Part shown: in pieces, positions 17,472-26,826 of the stretch
Numbering within the stretch: position 1 is the stretch's first letter
Layout of the letters: the number at the start of each line of letters is the position of its first letter
Source: Nocardioides dongkuii
Lineage (GTDB): Bacteria > Actinomycetota > Actinomycetes > Propionibacteriales > Nocardioidaceae
Assembly (NCBI RefSeq): GCF_014127485.1
Contig: NZ_CP059903.1
Location: 2,604,001-2,668,000, forward strand
Direction of reading: 5' to 3'
DNA length: 64,000 bases
Notes under the pieces: generated by a model
What the model was told of the DNA's origin: nothing
Databases searched by the model: none
Seen by the model: only the letters and a program-made list of their open reading frames with translations
Made by a program: the position numbers and the translations under genes

Positions 17472-19295
17472 TCAGGAGGCGTAGAGCGCGGCGATCCGCT
17501 CCTGGTTGTTGTCCTCCACGACGTTGCGCTTGACCTTCATCGAGGGGGTCAGCTCACCGGACTCGATGGTGAGGTCGTGGTCGAGGATCTCCCACTTCTT
17601 GATGGTCTCCCAGCGGTTCAGCCGGCTGTTGAGCTCCTCGACGTACCCGGCGACCATCTTCTTGGCGGCCTCGGAGGTGACGATGTCGGAGTACGACGCG
17701 CCGGACATGCCGTTCTCCTCGGCCCAGCCCGCCATCGCGTCGGGGTCGAGGGTGACCAGCGCGACCACGTAGTTGCGCTCGCTGCCGAAGACCATGAACT
17801 GGCTGGTGTAGGGGCAGATCGCCTTGAACTTCGACTCGATCGAGGAGGGGGCGATGTACTTGCCGCCGGAGGTCTTGAACAGGTCCTTGATCCGGCCGGT
17901 GATCGTGAGGAACCCGTCGGCGTCGATGCTGCCCTTGTCGCCGGTGCGCAGCCAGCCGTCCTCGGTGAACGCCTTCGCGGTCTCCTCGGGGAGGTTGTGG
18001 TAGCCCTCCATCACGTGCGGGCCCTTGATCTGCACCTCGTCGCCCTCGCCGATCCGGATCTGCGCACCCGGCAGAGCGGGACCGACCGAGCCGATCTTGT
18101 AGTCGTCGGGGTGGTTGACCGTCGCGCCCGCGGCGTTCTCGGTCATGCCGTAGCCCTCGAGGATCAGGATGCCCGCGGCGTTGAACCACTCCGCGATCTC
18201 CTGGTTGAGCGCGGCGGAGCCGGAGATGAAGAACCGCACCCGTCCGCCGAAGCGGTCGCGGACCTTGCTGAAGACCAGCTTGTCGAACAGGCCGTGCTGC
18301 ACCTTGAGCCCGAACGGCACCGGCTTGCCCTCGCGCTGGAGCCGCTGCACCTTGATGCCGACCTCGAAGGCCTTGAGGAAGAGCTTCTCCTTGGCGCCAC
18401 CCTCGCTCTGCTGCATGGTGACGATCCGGCCGTGGGCCTTCTCGAAGATGCGCGGCGCGGCGCCCATGAACGTCGGCTTCACGATGCCGAGGTTCTCGAC
18501 GATCTTCTCCACGCGGCCGTCGATGGCGGTGGCGAACCCGCAGGCGAGCTGGGTCGAGAGCAGCACCTTGCCGAACGAGTGCGCCATCGGCAGCCAGAGG
18601 AACTGCAGGTCGTCCTCGTGGAGGATGTTCTGCGCCTTGATCGCCGCGCCCTCGTAGACCCACGACCGGTGCTGCAGCCGGACGCCCTTGGGCCGGCCGG
18701 TGGTGCCGGAGGTGTAGATCAGCGTCGCGAGCTGGTCGGGGGCGATCGACTTCGCGGTCTGCTCGATGACGTCGGGGTGCTCGGCGAGGTAGGCGTCGCC
18801 GAGCTCGGCCAGCGCGTCCAGGGTGATCACCCAGTCACCGTCGCCGGCGCCGTCGAAGACCACGACCTTCATGACGTGCGGGAGCTCGTTCTTGTGGGCG
18901 GTCAGCTTGGCGACCTGGGTGTCGTCCTCGGCGAAGACCACGCGGCACTCCGCGTCGCCGAGGATGTACGCCGTGTCCTCGCCGTTGGTCGACGGGTAGA
19001 CGGTGGTCGTGGCGGCACCGGCGCACATGATCGCCAGGTCGGCCAGGATCCACTCGTAGCGGGTGTTGGAGGCGATCCCGACGCGCTGCTCGGACTCGAT
19101 CCCGAGCGAGAGCAGTCCGGCGGCGAGCTGCGAGACGCGCTCCCCCGCCTGCTTCCAGGTCACCGACTCCCAGGCCTCGCCGCGCGGGAAGCGGTAGGCC
19201 TCCGCGTCCTGCGAGGCCTTGACCCGGTCGAGGAACTGCACGGCGACGTTGGGGTCGAGGTGGTCGACGAAGCTCGTGTCGTGGTTGACGGGCAT
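17472..19295 (-). CDS. Long-chain fatty-acid CoA ligase (AMP-forming)
   Basis: A 607-residue adenylate-forming enzyme that activates long-chain fatty acids to acyl-CoA at the membrane. The AMP-binding P-loop LIYTSGTTGRPKGVRLQH lies near 195. GYGMTENAAGATVN is the A5 region (about 405), and TGDKGSIDADGFLTITGRIKDLFKTSGGKY holds the A7-A8 motifs and hinge (about 475-505). Length and the FLDRVKASQDAEAYRFPRG start resemble the FadD15 group of actinobacteria. ATG 19295 has AGGAGAG in front of it. Confidence 0.93.
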   Translation of the reverse strand: MPVNHDTSFVDHLDPNVAVQFLDRVKASQDAEAYRFPRGEAWESVTWKQAGERVSQLAAGLLSLGIESEQRVGIASNTRYEWILADLAIMCAGAATTTVYPSTNGEDTAYILGDAECRVVFAEDDTQVAKLTAHKNELPHVMKVVVFDGAGDGDWVITLDALAELGDAYLAEHPDVIEQTAKSIAPDQLATLIYTSGTTGRPKGVRLQHRSWVYEGAAIKAQNILHEDDLQFLWLPMAHSFGKVLLSTQLACGFATAIDGRVEKIVENLGIVKPTFMGAAPRIFEKAHGRIVTMQQSEGGAKEKLFLKAFEVGIKVQRLQREGKPVPFGLKVQHGLFDKLVFSKVRDRFGGRVRFFISGSAALNQEIAEWFNAAGILILEGYGMTENAAGATVNHPDDYKIGSVGPALPGAQIRIGEGDEVQIKGPHVMEGYHNLPEETAKAFTEDGWLRTGDKGSIDADGFLTITGRIKDLFKTSGGKYIAPSSIESKFKAICPYTSQFMVFGSERNYVVALVTLDPDAMAGWAEENGMSGASYSDIVTSEAAKKMVAGYVEELNSRLNRWETIKKWEILDHDLTIESGELTPSMKVKRNVVEDNNQERIAALYAS

Positions 19296-19622
19296 GTCTC
19301 TCCTGCTGGTTGACCGGAGGAGGCGGGTCACCCGACCCTCCCGGCGCGGGCTGATGAGGCGTAACCTACGTCACTTCCGAACCCGCCGGTAACCGTTCCC
19401 GCCGACTCGGACGGCCGGTGTGGACCGCACCAGGGGTCGCGGCCGGGGTCGCGGCCGGGGTCGCGGCCGGGGTCGCGGCCGGGGTCGCGGCCGGGGTCGG
19501 GATCGGCGTCGGGATCGCGGTGAGGTGCGGGTCGCCGGCCGGGACGTCATCCGACCTGGTGCCGATACCCGCCGGACCGCATGACGTCCCGGAGGACGTC
19601 AGGAGGCGGAGGACCGCCCAGG
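19296..19622. other. Intergenic region with tandem repeat
   Basis: A gap of 327 bases between the acyl-CoA synthetase start and the MOSC gene stop. It holds the synthetase promoter region (19296-19400, no clear -35/-10 pair seen) and the 12-bp tandem repeat described separately. Open frames through the repeat exist on both strands only because a 12-bp unit cannot introduce stops; none has a ribosome binding site or a recognisable product. Confidence 0.6.
19433..19499. repeat. 12-bp tandem repeat, five copies plus seven bases
   Basis: GGGGTCGCGGCC is repeated five times without a mismatch, plus seven bases, and then decays into GGGATCGGCGTC-like units. It is non-coding as far as can be judged and may vary in copy number between strains. 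Confidence 0.9.
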
Positions 19623-20270
19623 TCACCGGCAGGCGGCGACGTACGCCTCGGCCTTGACCCGCACCTTGGCGGCCAGCCCGTCGACCTCCAGGAGCCGCGG
19701 CAGCAGCGCGGGCTCGGTGAAGATGGCGCGGAACATCATCGAGACGGTGACGCCGTGCCCCGGCTGGTGGACGACCTCGAGCGGGTCGCCCGCGGCGATC
19801 GGGCCCTCGGCCAGCACCCGCAGGTACGGTCCCGGGCGACCGACGAGCGCGAACCGCTTGACCCAGGCGCGGTTGTCGTAGCCGCTGCGCCCCATCCACA
19901 CCTTGAAGTCGTTGCAGGGCGTGCGCACCGAGGCGACCTCGAGCAGCACGTCGCCGATCCGCCAGCGCTCCCCGATCTCGGACTCGTTGACGTCGAGGCC
20001 CGCGGTGGTGAGGTTCTCGCCGAACTGGCCGTCGCGCAGCTCCTCGCCGAGCTCGGCGCCCCAGGCGTCGAGGTCCTCGCGCGCGAACGCGTAGACGGCC
20101 TGGTCGACCCCGCCGTGGTGCACCGTGTCGGAGACCTGGTCACCTGCCAGTCCGAGCCGGCTGACGTCGACCGGGCCGGCCACGGCGACCTTGTCGATGC
20201 TGGTCCGCCCGATCCCCGCCCAGGGCGCCTCCCGGGGGGTGCCGACGTTGACGGAGACGAGGTGGGCCAC
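19623..20270 (-). CDS. MOSC domain protein
   Basis: A 215-residue MOSC-domain protein of the YiiM type. Visible blocks are GDQVSDTVHHGGVDQAVYAF near 45-62, FGENLTTAGLD near 87, and RTPCNDF near 120, whose Cys is the sulfur- or molybdenum-binding residue of the family. Members bind pyranopterin molybdenum cofactor or handle activated sulfur; YiiM-like proteins detoxify N-hydroxylated base analogues. GTG 20270 begins the conserved strand AHLVSVNVG. It follows the aminoglycoside kinase-like gene by 46 bases. Confidence 0.92.
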   Translation of the reverse strand: MAHLVSVNVGTPREAPWAGIGRTSIDKVAVAGPVDVSRLGLAGDQVSDTVHHGGVDQAVYAFAREDLDAWGAELGEELRDGQFGENLTTAGLDVNESEIGERWRIGDVLLEVASVRTPCNDFKVWMGRSGYDNRAWVKRFALVGRPGPYLRVLAEGPIAAGDPLEVVHQPGHGVTVSMMFRAIFTEPALLPRLLEVDGLAAKVRVKAEAYVAACR

Positions 20271-20316
20271 CCGCGGATCCTCCCAGGCGCCGGGGACCGT
20301 TCACGAATCCGGAAAG

Positions 20317-21216
20317 TCAGTCCTGGACCGCCTTGGCGACCGCGATGCAGGCGGTCAGCCAGGTGCGGTCGGGCGCGTCCGGGTGGTCCTGGAGCTCCCA
20401 CATCGCGCTGTGCGCCGCCCGCACGACCGCCCAGTCGCGGGCCCGGTCCTCGTCCAGCCCGGCGGCGTCGACCAGCGTGTGGAAGCGCCGCCGCACTCCC
20501 CCGCGGACGTCGCCCGCGAGCTCGTCCCACCGGCTCCACAGCATCGGCGCCAGCTCGGAGTGCGGGTCGCCGTCCACCGGCTTGGGGTCGATGGCCAGCC
20601 ACGGCTCGCGGTCCGCGGCGAGCACGTTCTCGTAGTGCAGGTCGCCGTGCACCAGAGTCCCGTGGCTCGCGGGGTCGGCCACCAGGTCGCGACCGAGGGA
20701 GATCGCCTGCTCGACCAGCCGGTGCGGGACCGGGGCGTCGCGGGGCAGCCGGGCGAGCTGGTCGGTCCAGCGCTCGACGTACGCCGTCTGCCGGCGCAGC
20801 CGGCCGGGTGCGGGCACGTGCAGCCGACCGTAGAGGCCCGCGACCACCTCGCACGCCGCCAGGTCCCACTCCTCGGTGAGGTCGCGCCGGTGCAGCCGCT
20901 CGAGCAGGAGCAGGCGCCGCCCGGGGTCGGCGCGGAGCAGCCGGACGGCGCCGTCGCCGCCCCACCGCTGCAGGGCCAGCGCCTCCTGCTCCTCCTCCTC
21001 ACCCGGACAGACCAGCTTCAGGACGGCCGGGGTGCCGTCGCGGTCGGTCACCGGCAGCACGAGCGCGGTCCAGCCGTGCGTCGCCGGGCCGTCGGCGACC
21101 AGCTCCCACTCCTCGACCACGTCGTCGACCAGCCGGGGCAGGCGCTCGACCCAGGTCGCCCACGCCGGCCCGCGGGCGGCGAAGGCGAGCACGCCGTCGG
21201 GCAGGGTCAGGGGCAC
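20317..21216 (-). CDS. Aminoglycoside/hydroxyurea-type antibiotic kinase family protein
   Basis: A 299-residue protein with the kinase-like fold of the aminoglycoside 6-phosphotransferase / hydroxyurea resistance family (PF04655). ATP-lobe residues occur in GTPAVLKLVCPGEEEEQEALAL-like sequence near 75. The catalytic loop is TLVHGDLHYENVL near 192 (HxDxxxxN), followed by AIDPKPVDGDP with the metal-binding Asp. GTG 21216 lies five bases past the lepA stop, so co-transcription with lepA is likely. Chromosomal members of this family often have no resistance phenotype, so the substrate is open. Confidence 0.82.
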   Translation of the reverse strand: MPLTLPDGVLAFAARGPAWATWVERLPRLVDDVVEEWELVADGPATHGWTALVLPVTDRDGTPAVLKLVCPGEEEEQEALALQRWGGDGAVRLLRADPGRRLLLLERLHRRDLTEEWDLAACEVVAGLYGRLHVPAPGRLRRQTAYVERWTDQLARLPRDAPVPHRLVEQAISLGRDLVADPASHGTLVHGDLHYENVLAADREPWLAIDPKPVDGDPHSELAPMLWSRWDELAGDVRGGVRRRFHTLVDAAGLDEDRARDWAVVRAAHSAMWELQDHPDAPDRTWLTACIAVAKAVQD

Positions 21217-21221
21217 CCGCG

Positions 21222-23093
<1,872 letters not shown>

Positions 23094-23187
23094 GGGCTCT
23101 TCTCGACGTACGGGGTCGGGACGGTCCCCGACATCCTCCCATGCCGGAACGCCTGACCCCGACTCGACGGGACGGCATGATGCTTCC

Positions 23188-24099
23188 GTGACTGACCTCT
23201 GGCACTCGATCCCCGAGGCCCTGCGCGACCCGGTGGCGCTGGCCATGCCGTTCTTCGTCCTGTTCGTGCTCGTGGAGGCGGTGGCCGCGCACCTGCTGGA
23301 GGACGAGGTCGAGGACGGCGCGAAGCCGGCGTACGACCGGCGCGACGCGGTGACCAGCCTCAGCCTGGGCGCGGTGTCGGTCCTGGCCCTGTCGCTGTGG
23401 AAGGGCCTCGGCCTGGTCGTCTACTCCGTCCTGTTCGCCTACGTCGCCCCGTGGCACCTGCCCGCGGACGCCTGGTGGACCTGGGCGATCGCCCTGCTCG
23501 GCGTCGACTTCTTCTTCTACTGGGCGCACCGCGTCGCGCACCGGGTCCGGCTGGTCTGGGCGACCCACCAGGCCCACCACTCCAGCGAGTACTTCAACTT
23601 CTCCACCGCCCTGCGCCAGAAGTGGAACAACTCCCACGAGCTGGTCGCCTGGGCGCCGCTGCCGCTCCTGGGCGTGCCGCCGGCGCTGGTCTTCCTCGGC
23701 TTCTCGGTCTCGCTGGTCTACCAGTTCTTCGTGCACACCGAGCGGGTCGGCACCCTGTGGCGGCCGGTCGAGCTGGTGCTCAACACCCCCTCGCACCACC
23801 GGGTCCACCACGGCAGCGACCCGGAGTACCTGGACCGCAACTACGGCGGCATCCTGATCGTCTGGGACCGGCTCTTCGGGAGCTTCCAGCCCGAGCTGCA
23901 CCGGCCGACGTACGGCCTGACGACGCCGGTCGGCACCCACAACCTGCTCCGCCTCCAGACCCACGAGTACGCCGCGATCCTGCGCGACGTACGCCGCGCG
24001 CCCACGCTGCGCGACAAGCTCGGCTACGTGTTCGGACCGCCGGGCTGGCGACCCGAGTCCGCCCGCGTCGCGGCCCTCCCTGCGACGAGCCGGGCCTGA
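23188..24099 (+). CDS. Sterol desaturase / fatty acid hydroxylase superfamily membrane protein
   Basis: A 303-residue membrane enzyme with the di-iron His clusters of the fatty acid hydroxylase superfamily: HRVAH near 115, HQAHH near 130 and HHRVHH near 210, spaced by hydrophobic helices ([57 protein letters not shown]). These enzymes hydroxylate or desaturate lipids using O2. The GTG start at 23188 begins the alignment-like N-terminus TDLWHSIP. The following phosphotransferase gene starts 17 bases after its stop. Confidence 0.9.
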   Translation: MTDLWHSIPEALRDPVALAMPFFVLFVLVEAVAAHLLEDEVEDGAKPAYDRRDAVTSLSLGAVSVLALSLWKGLGLVVYSVLFAYVAPWHLPADAWWTWAIALLGVDFFFYWAHRVAHRVRLVWATHQAHHSSEYFNFSTALRQKWNNSHELVAWAPLPLLGVPPALVFLGFSVSLVYQFFVHTERVGTLWRPVELVLNTPSHHRVHHGSDPEYLDRNYGGILIVWDRLFGSFQPELHRPTYGLTTPVGTHNLLRLQTHEYAAILRDVRRAPTLRDKLGYVFGPPGWRPESARVAALPATSRA

Positions 24100-24116
24100 G
24101 CACCGAGGATGTGGGC

Positions 24117-25067
24117 GTGACCCGCCCCCTCCCGAGCCCCGTCCCCCACGGCCGCACGGCCCGGCGGCTGGAGTGGGCGCACCTGCCGCCGCACGTCCGG
24201 GCCCTCGTCGAGCGCGAGTGCGGCTCGCCGGTGGTCGCCGCCACCTCGCAGGGCGGGGGGTACACCCCGGGCTTCGCCTCGGTGCTGGAGTGCGCGGACG
24301 GCAGCCGCCACTTCGTGAAGGCGGCGTCGGTGCTGGCGCAGCGCAGCTTCGCGCTCTCCTACCGCGAGGAGGCACGCAAGCTCGCCGCGCTCCCGCCGGA
24401 GGCGCCGGCTCCCCGGCTGCTCTGGCTCCACGACCGCGAGGACTGGGTGGTCCTCGGCATCGAGCACGTCGACGGCGGTACGCCGCCGCGCCCGTGGCGC
24501 CCGGCCGACCTGGAGGCCGCGGCGGCCGTGCTCGAGCGGATGGTCCCGGTGCTGACCCCGCCTCCCGCCGAGCTCGAGCTCGACCCGCTGGCCGAGGACC
24601 TCGCGGACTGGCCGGCCGCCTGGGACCACCTGCGCGCCACCCGCCCGGACCTGCCGCACCTCGACGAGGCGGCGGGCCTGGCCGCCGGGTTCGCCGCCGT
24701 GACGGCCGGCGACACGCTGGTGCACACCGATGTCCGCGACGACAACCTGCTGCTCGCCGCCGACGGGCGGGTGCTGCTCTGCGACTGGAACTGGCCCGCG
24801 GTCGGCGCCCCCTGGCTCGACACCGTGATGCTGATGATCGGCCCGCGCGGCGACGGGCTGGACGTCGACGCCCTGCTGGCCCGGCTCCCGCTGACCCGCG
24901 ACGTGCCCCGCGAGCACGTCGACGTCCTGCTGGCGCTGCTGGTCGGCTACTTCTGGCGGCAGGCCGACGAGCGGGTGCCGCCCACCTCGCCGTACCTGCG
25001 CGACTTCCAGCGGTGGCAGGGCGACGTCGTCTGGGACTGGCTCGCGGAGCGACGGGGCTGGTCGTGA
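24117..25067 (+). CDS. Aminoglycoside phosphotransferase family kinase
   Basis: A 316-residue APH-fold protein. The catalytic loop is LVHTDVRDDNLLL near 200, and LLCDWNWPAVG near 221 supplies the metal-binding Asp; the N-lobe Lys is probably in SRHFVKAASVL. GTG 24117 has GAGGA at suitable spacing; GTG 24111 is an alternative. Such orphan APH proteins phosphorylate small metabolites or antibiotics and the target is not predictable. It lies between the desaturase gene and rpsT on the same strand. Confidence 0.85.
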   Translation: MTRPLPSPVPHGRTARRLEWAHLPPHVRALVERECGSPVVAATSQGGGYTPGFASVLECADGSRHFVKAASVLAQRSFALSYREEARKLAALPPEAPAPRLLWLHDREDWVVLGIEHVDGGTPPRPWRPADLEAAAAVLERMVPVLTPPPAELELDPLAEDLADWPAAWDHLRATRPDLPHLDEAAGLAAGFAAVTAGDTLVHTDVRDDNLLLAADGRVLLCDWNWPAVGAPWLDTVMLMIGPRGDGLDVDALLARLPLTRDVPREHVDVLLALLVGYFWRQADERVPPTSPYLRDFQRWQGDVVWDWLAERRGWS

Positions 25068-25209
25068 CCTCGGCGGAGGACGATTTGGGAGGCCTCCGGC
25101 GCCGCTGCTAACCTTGTTCGTCGCGTGCTTGGCAGCAGCCTGCGCCGACCGCATCTGACTTCTGCAACACCTCCGAGCAGCATCCACAACCGAGGACGAA
25201 GGCTTAGTA

Positions 25210-25470
25210 GTGGCGAACATCAAGTCCCAGATCAAGCGGAACAAGCAGAACGAGAAGGCTCACGAGCGCAACAAGGCCGTGAAGACCGGACTCAAGTCTG
25301 CTGTCCGCAAGTTCCGCGAGCTCGCCGAGGCTGGTGACAAGGACGCCGCAGTCGTGGCCGCCCGCGACGCCGCCAAGAAGCTCGACAAGGCCGCCTCCAA
25401 GGGCGTGATCCACAAGAACCAGGCCGCGAACCGCAAGTCCGCGATCGCCCGGAAGTCCGCCGCTCTCTGA
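25210..25470 (+). CDS. rpsT: 30S ribosomal protein S20
   Basis: An 86-residue basic primary 16S rRNA-binding protein. [25 protein letters not shown] and the C-terminal [22 protein letters not shown] are diagnostic for S20. The GTG start and nearby codons are less GC-extreme than neighbours, as usual for highly expressed genes. A roughly 140-base leader separates it from the upstream gene, and a strong terminator follows. It converges on holA, its usual neighbour. Confidence 0.98.
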   Translation: MANIKSQIKRNKQNEKAHERNKAVKTGLKSAVRKFRELAEAGDKDAAVVAARDAAKKLDKAASKGVIHKNQAANRKSAIARKSAAL

Positions 25471-25482
25471 GCCCGGCACGCG

Positions 25483-25516
25483 AAGGCGTCGTCCCCTCGG
25501 GGGCGGCGCCTTTTTC
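25483..25516 (+). terminator. Rho-independent terminator of rpsT
   Basis: Thirteen bases after the rpsT stop, AAGGCGTCGTCCCC can pair with GGGGGCGGCGCCTT (14 pairs including two G-U) around a very short loop. The right arm runs straight into a T tract (seven T in a row from 25509 area onward). This is a strong intrinsic terminator. Confidence 0.9.
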
Positions 25517-25534
25517 GCGTTGGCTTCCCCGGGA

Positions 25535-25594
25535 TAGTCCGGCACGTTCCAGCCGCCGACACCCCGCTGTATCCGACCGAAACGTGCCGGACTA
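25535..25594. repeat. Palindromic element, copy 1 of the rpsT-holA gap
   Basis: Perfect 14-base arms TAGTCCGGCACGTT and AACGTGCCGGACTA enclose a 32-base interior rich in CCG. The 60-base unit is about 90 percent identical to the element at 25708-25767. Confidence 0.9.
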
Positions 25595-25617
25595 CCTCCG
25601 CTGAGCCGCTGACGCGA

Positions 25618-25675
25618 TAGTCCGACACACCCGTGCTGTTCTCAGGCCCGGAAACAGCGACTGTGTGTCGGACTA
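25618..25675. repeat. Palindromic element, divergent copy 2 of the rpsT-holA gap
   Basis: Perfect 13-base arms TAGTCCGACACAC and GTGTGTCGGACTA enclose a 32-base interior unrelated to that of its neighbours. The shared outer TAGTCCG/CGGACTA ends and similar size show that it belongs to the same family. Confidence 0.85.
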
Positions 25676-25707
25676 CCCCGACGTGCCACCGGCCGGGTTC
25701 TCCGGGA

Positions 25708-25767
25708 CAGTCCGGCACGTTCCGGCTGCCGACACCCCGCCGTACCCGACCGGAACGTGCCGGACTA
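25708..25767. repeat. Palindromic element, copy 3 of the rpsT-holA gap
   Basis: Perfect 17-base arms AGTCCGGCACGTTCCGG and CCGGAACGTGCCGGACT. Aligned with copy 1 the 60-base units differ at six positions. Two of these (A to G in the left arm, A to G in the interior right) lengthen the pairing in this copy. Confidence 0.9.
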
Positions 25768-25788
25768 CCTCGTGGGGTGCGGGAGGAG

Positions 25789-26772
25789 CTAGCGGTCGCG
25801 CAGGCCGGTGACGGTGAGGACCAGGCGCTCGAGGGTGTACGACGCGTCGGTGGCGGCTCCCTTGACGTCGGCGTCGGCCTGGGCCACCGCCCGGATCGCA
25901 CGGGCGATCCCGGTGTCGGTCCAGCCGCGGGCCTGGTCGCGGATCGTGCGCAGCTTCCACGGCGGGACGCCGACCTCGCGGGCCAGGTCGTTGTCGCGCA
26001 TCCGCGACGGCGCGGACCTGAAACGAGCCAGCCCGCGGGCTCCCGCAGCGAACGCCGAGGTCACGAGGACCGGCGCGGTGCCGCCGTCGAGCGCCCAGCG
26101 CAGCTCCTCGAGCGCGGCCTGGCGCCGACCCGAGAACGCCGCGTCGGCGACCGCGAAGGACTTGGCCTCGGCGCGCCCGCCGAAGTAGCGCTTGACCTTC
26201 TCGGTGTCGAGCGCCTCGCCGGGGAAGTCGTGGGTGAGCTGGTGGGCCGCCGCGGACAGCGAGCGGAGGTCCTGGCCGACCGACTGCACGAGGAAGTCTG
26301 CGGCGGCGCGGTCGATGCTCGAGCCGTGGCTGCGGACCTCGCCGGCCACGAAGGCCGGGAGCTCGGAGACCTTCAGCTCACCGGAGCGGGAGTCGGTCAC
26401 GGTGGGGAGCTTGCGCAGCTTGGTGAGCACCCCGGAGCCCTTGGGGCCGCCGCCGTGGACCAGCACCAGCGCGACCTCGTCGGACGGCGCCGCGGCGTAC
26501 GCCAGCAGGCCGTCGACGGACTCCTCGGGCAGCTGCTCGAGGCCCCGCACGACCACGCACCGGATGCTGGAGAACAGTGAGGGAGCGGCCATCTCGCCCA
26601 GGGTCGCCAGCGACAGGTCGGAGGCGGTGGTCTCGCTCAGCTCGGCCTCGGCGTCGTGGCGCCGGACCGCCTCGCGGACGGCCTGGACCGTGCGCTCGTT
26701 GAGGAACTCCTCCTTGCCGGTCACCAGGGTGACGCGACCCAGGACGTCTGCTGCACTCGGACCTCTCGCCAT
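25789..26772 (-). CDS. holA: DNA polymerase III subunit delta
   Basis: A 327-residue clamp-loader delta subunit that opens the beta clamp during loading. The N-terminal RVTLVTGKEEFLNERTVQAVREAV and the central LVLVHGGGPKGSGVLTKLRKL are typical of actinobacterial HolA. The C-terminal helical collar domain runs from about 215. It ends the leuS-degV-comEA-comEC-holA block, 54 bases after the comEC stop, and converges on rpsT as in many actinobacteria. Confidence 0.95.
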   Translation of the reverse strand: MARGPSAADVLGRVTLVTGKEEFLNERTVQAVREAVRRHDAEAELSETTASDLSLATLGEMAAPSLFSSIRCVVVRGLEQLPEESVDGLLAYAAAPSDEVALVLVHGGGPKGSGVLTKLRKLPTVTDSRSGELKVSELPAFVAGEVRSHGSSIDRAAADFLVQSVGQDLRSLSAAAHQLTHDFPGEALDTEKVKRYFGGRAEAKSFAVADAAFSGRRQAALEELRWALDGGTAPVLVTSAFAAGARGLARFRSAPSRMRDNDLAREVGVPPWKLRTIRDQARGWTDTGIARAIRAVAQADADVKGAATDASYTLERLVLTVTGLRDR

Positions 26773-26826
26773 GGTGGGGCCAGCCTGCCACAGCGCTCCG
26801 ACGGCCCGTGCAGGTCAGGGTGCCGG

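Larger units (their letters stand above)
25471..25788. other. Convergent intergenic region filled by palindromic elements
   Basis: The 318 bases between rpsT and the holA stop contain the rpsT terminator and three palindromic elements described separately. I see no gene, tRNA or promoter here. Confidence 0.7.

Noticed and set aside
19366..19899. Open frames through the 12-bp repeat at 19.4 kb on both strands (VAAG and AATP repeats)
   Set aside because: A 12-bp repeat without stops keeps frames open by chance. There is no ribosome binding site, no domain, and overlap with the MOSC gene.
25535..25767. CRISPR array
   Set aside because: The repeated units are palindromic with variable interiors and unequal spacing. 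There are only three units, no leader and no cas genes.
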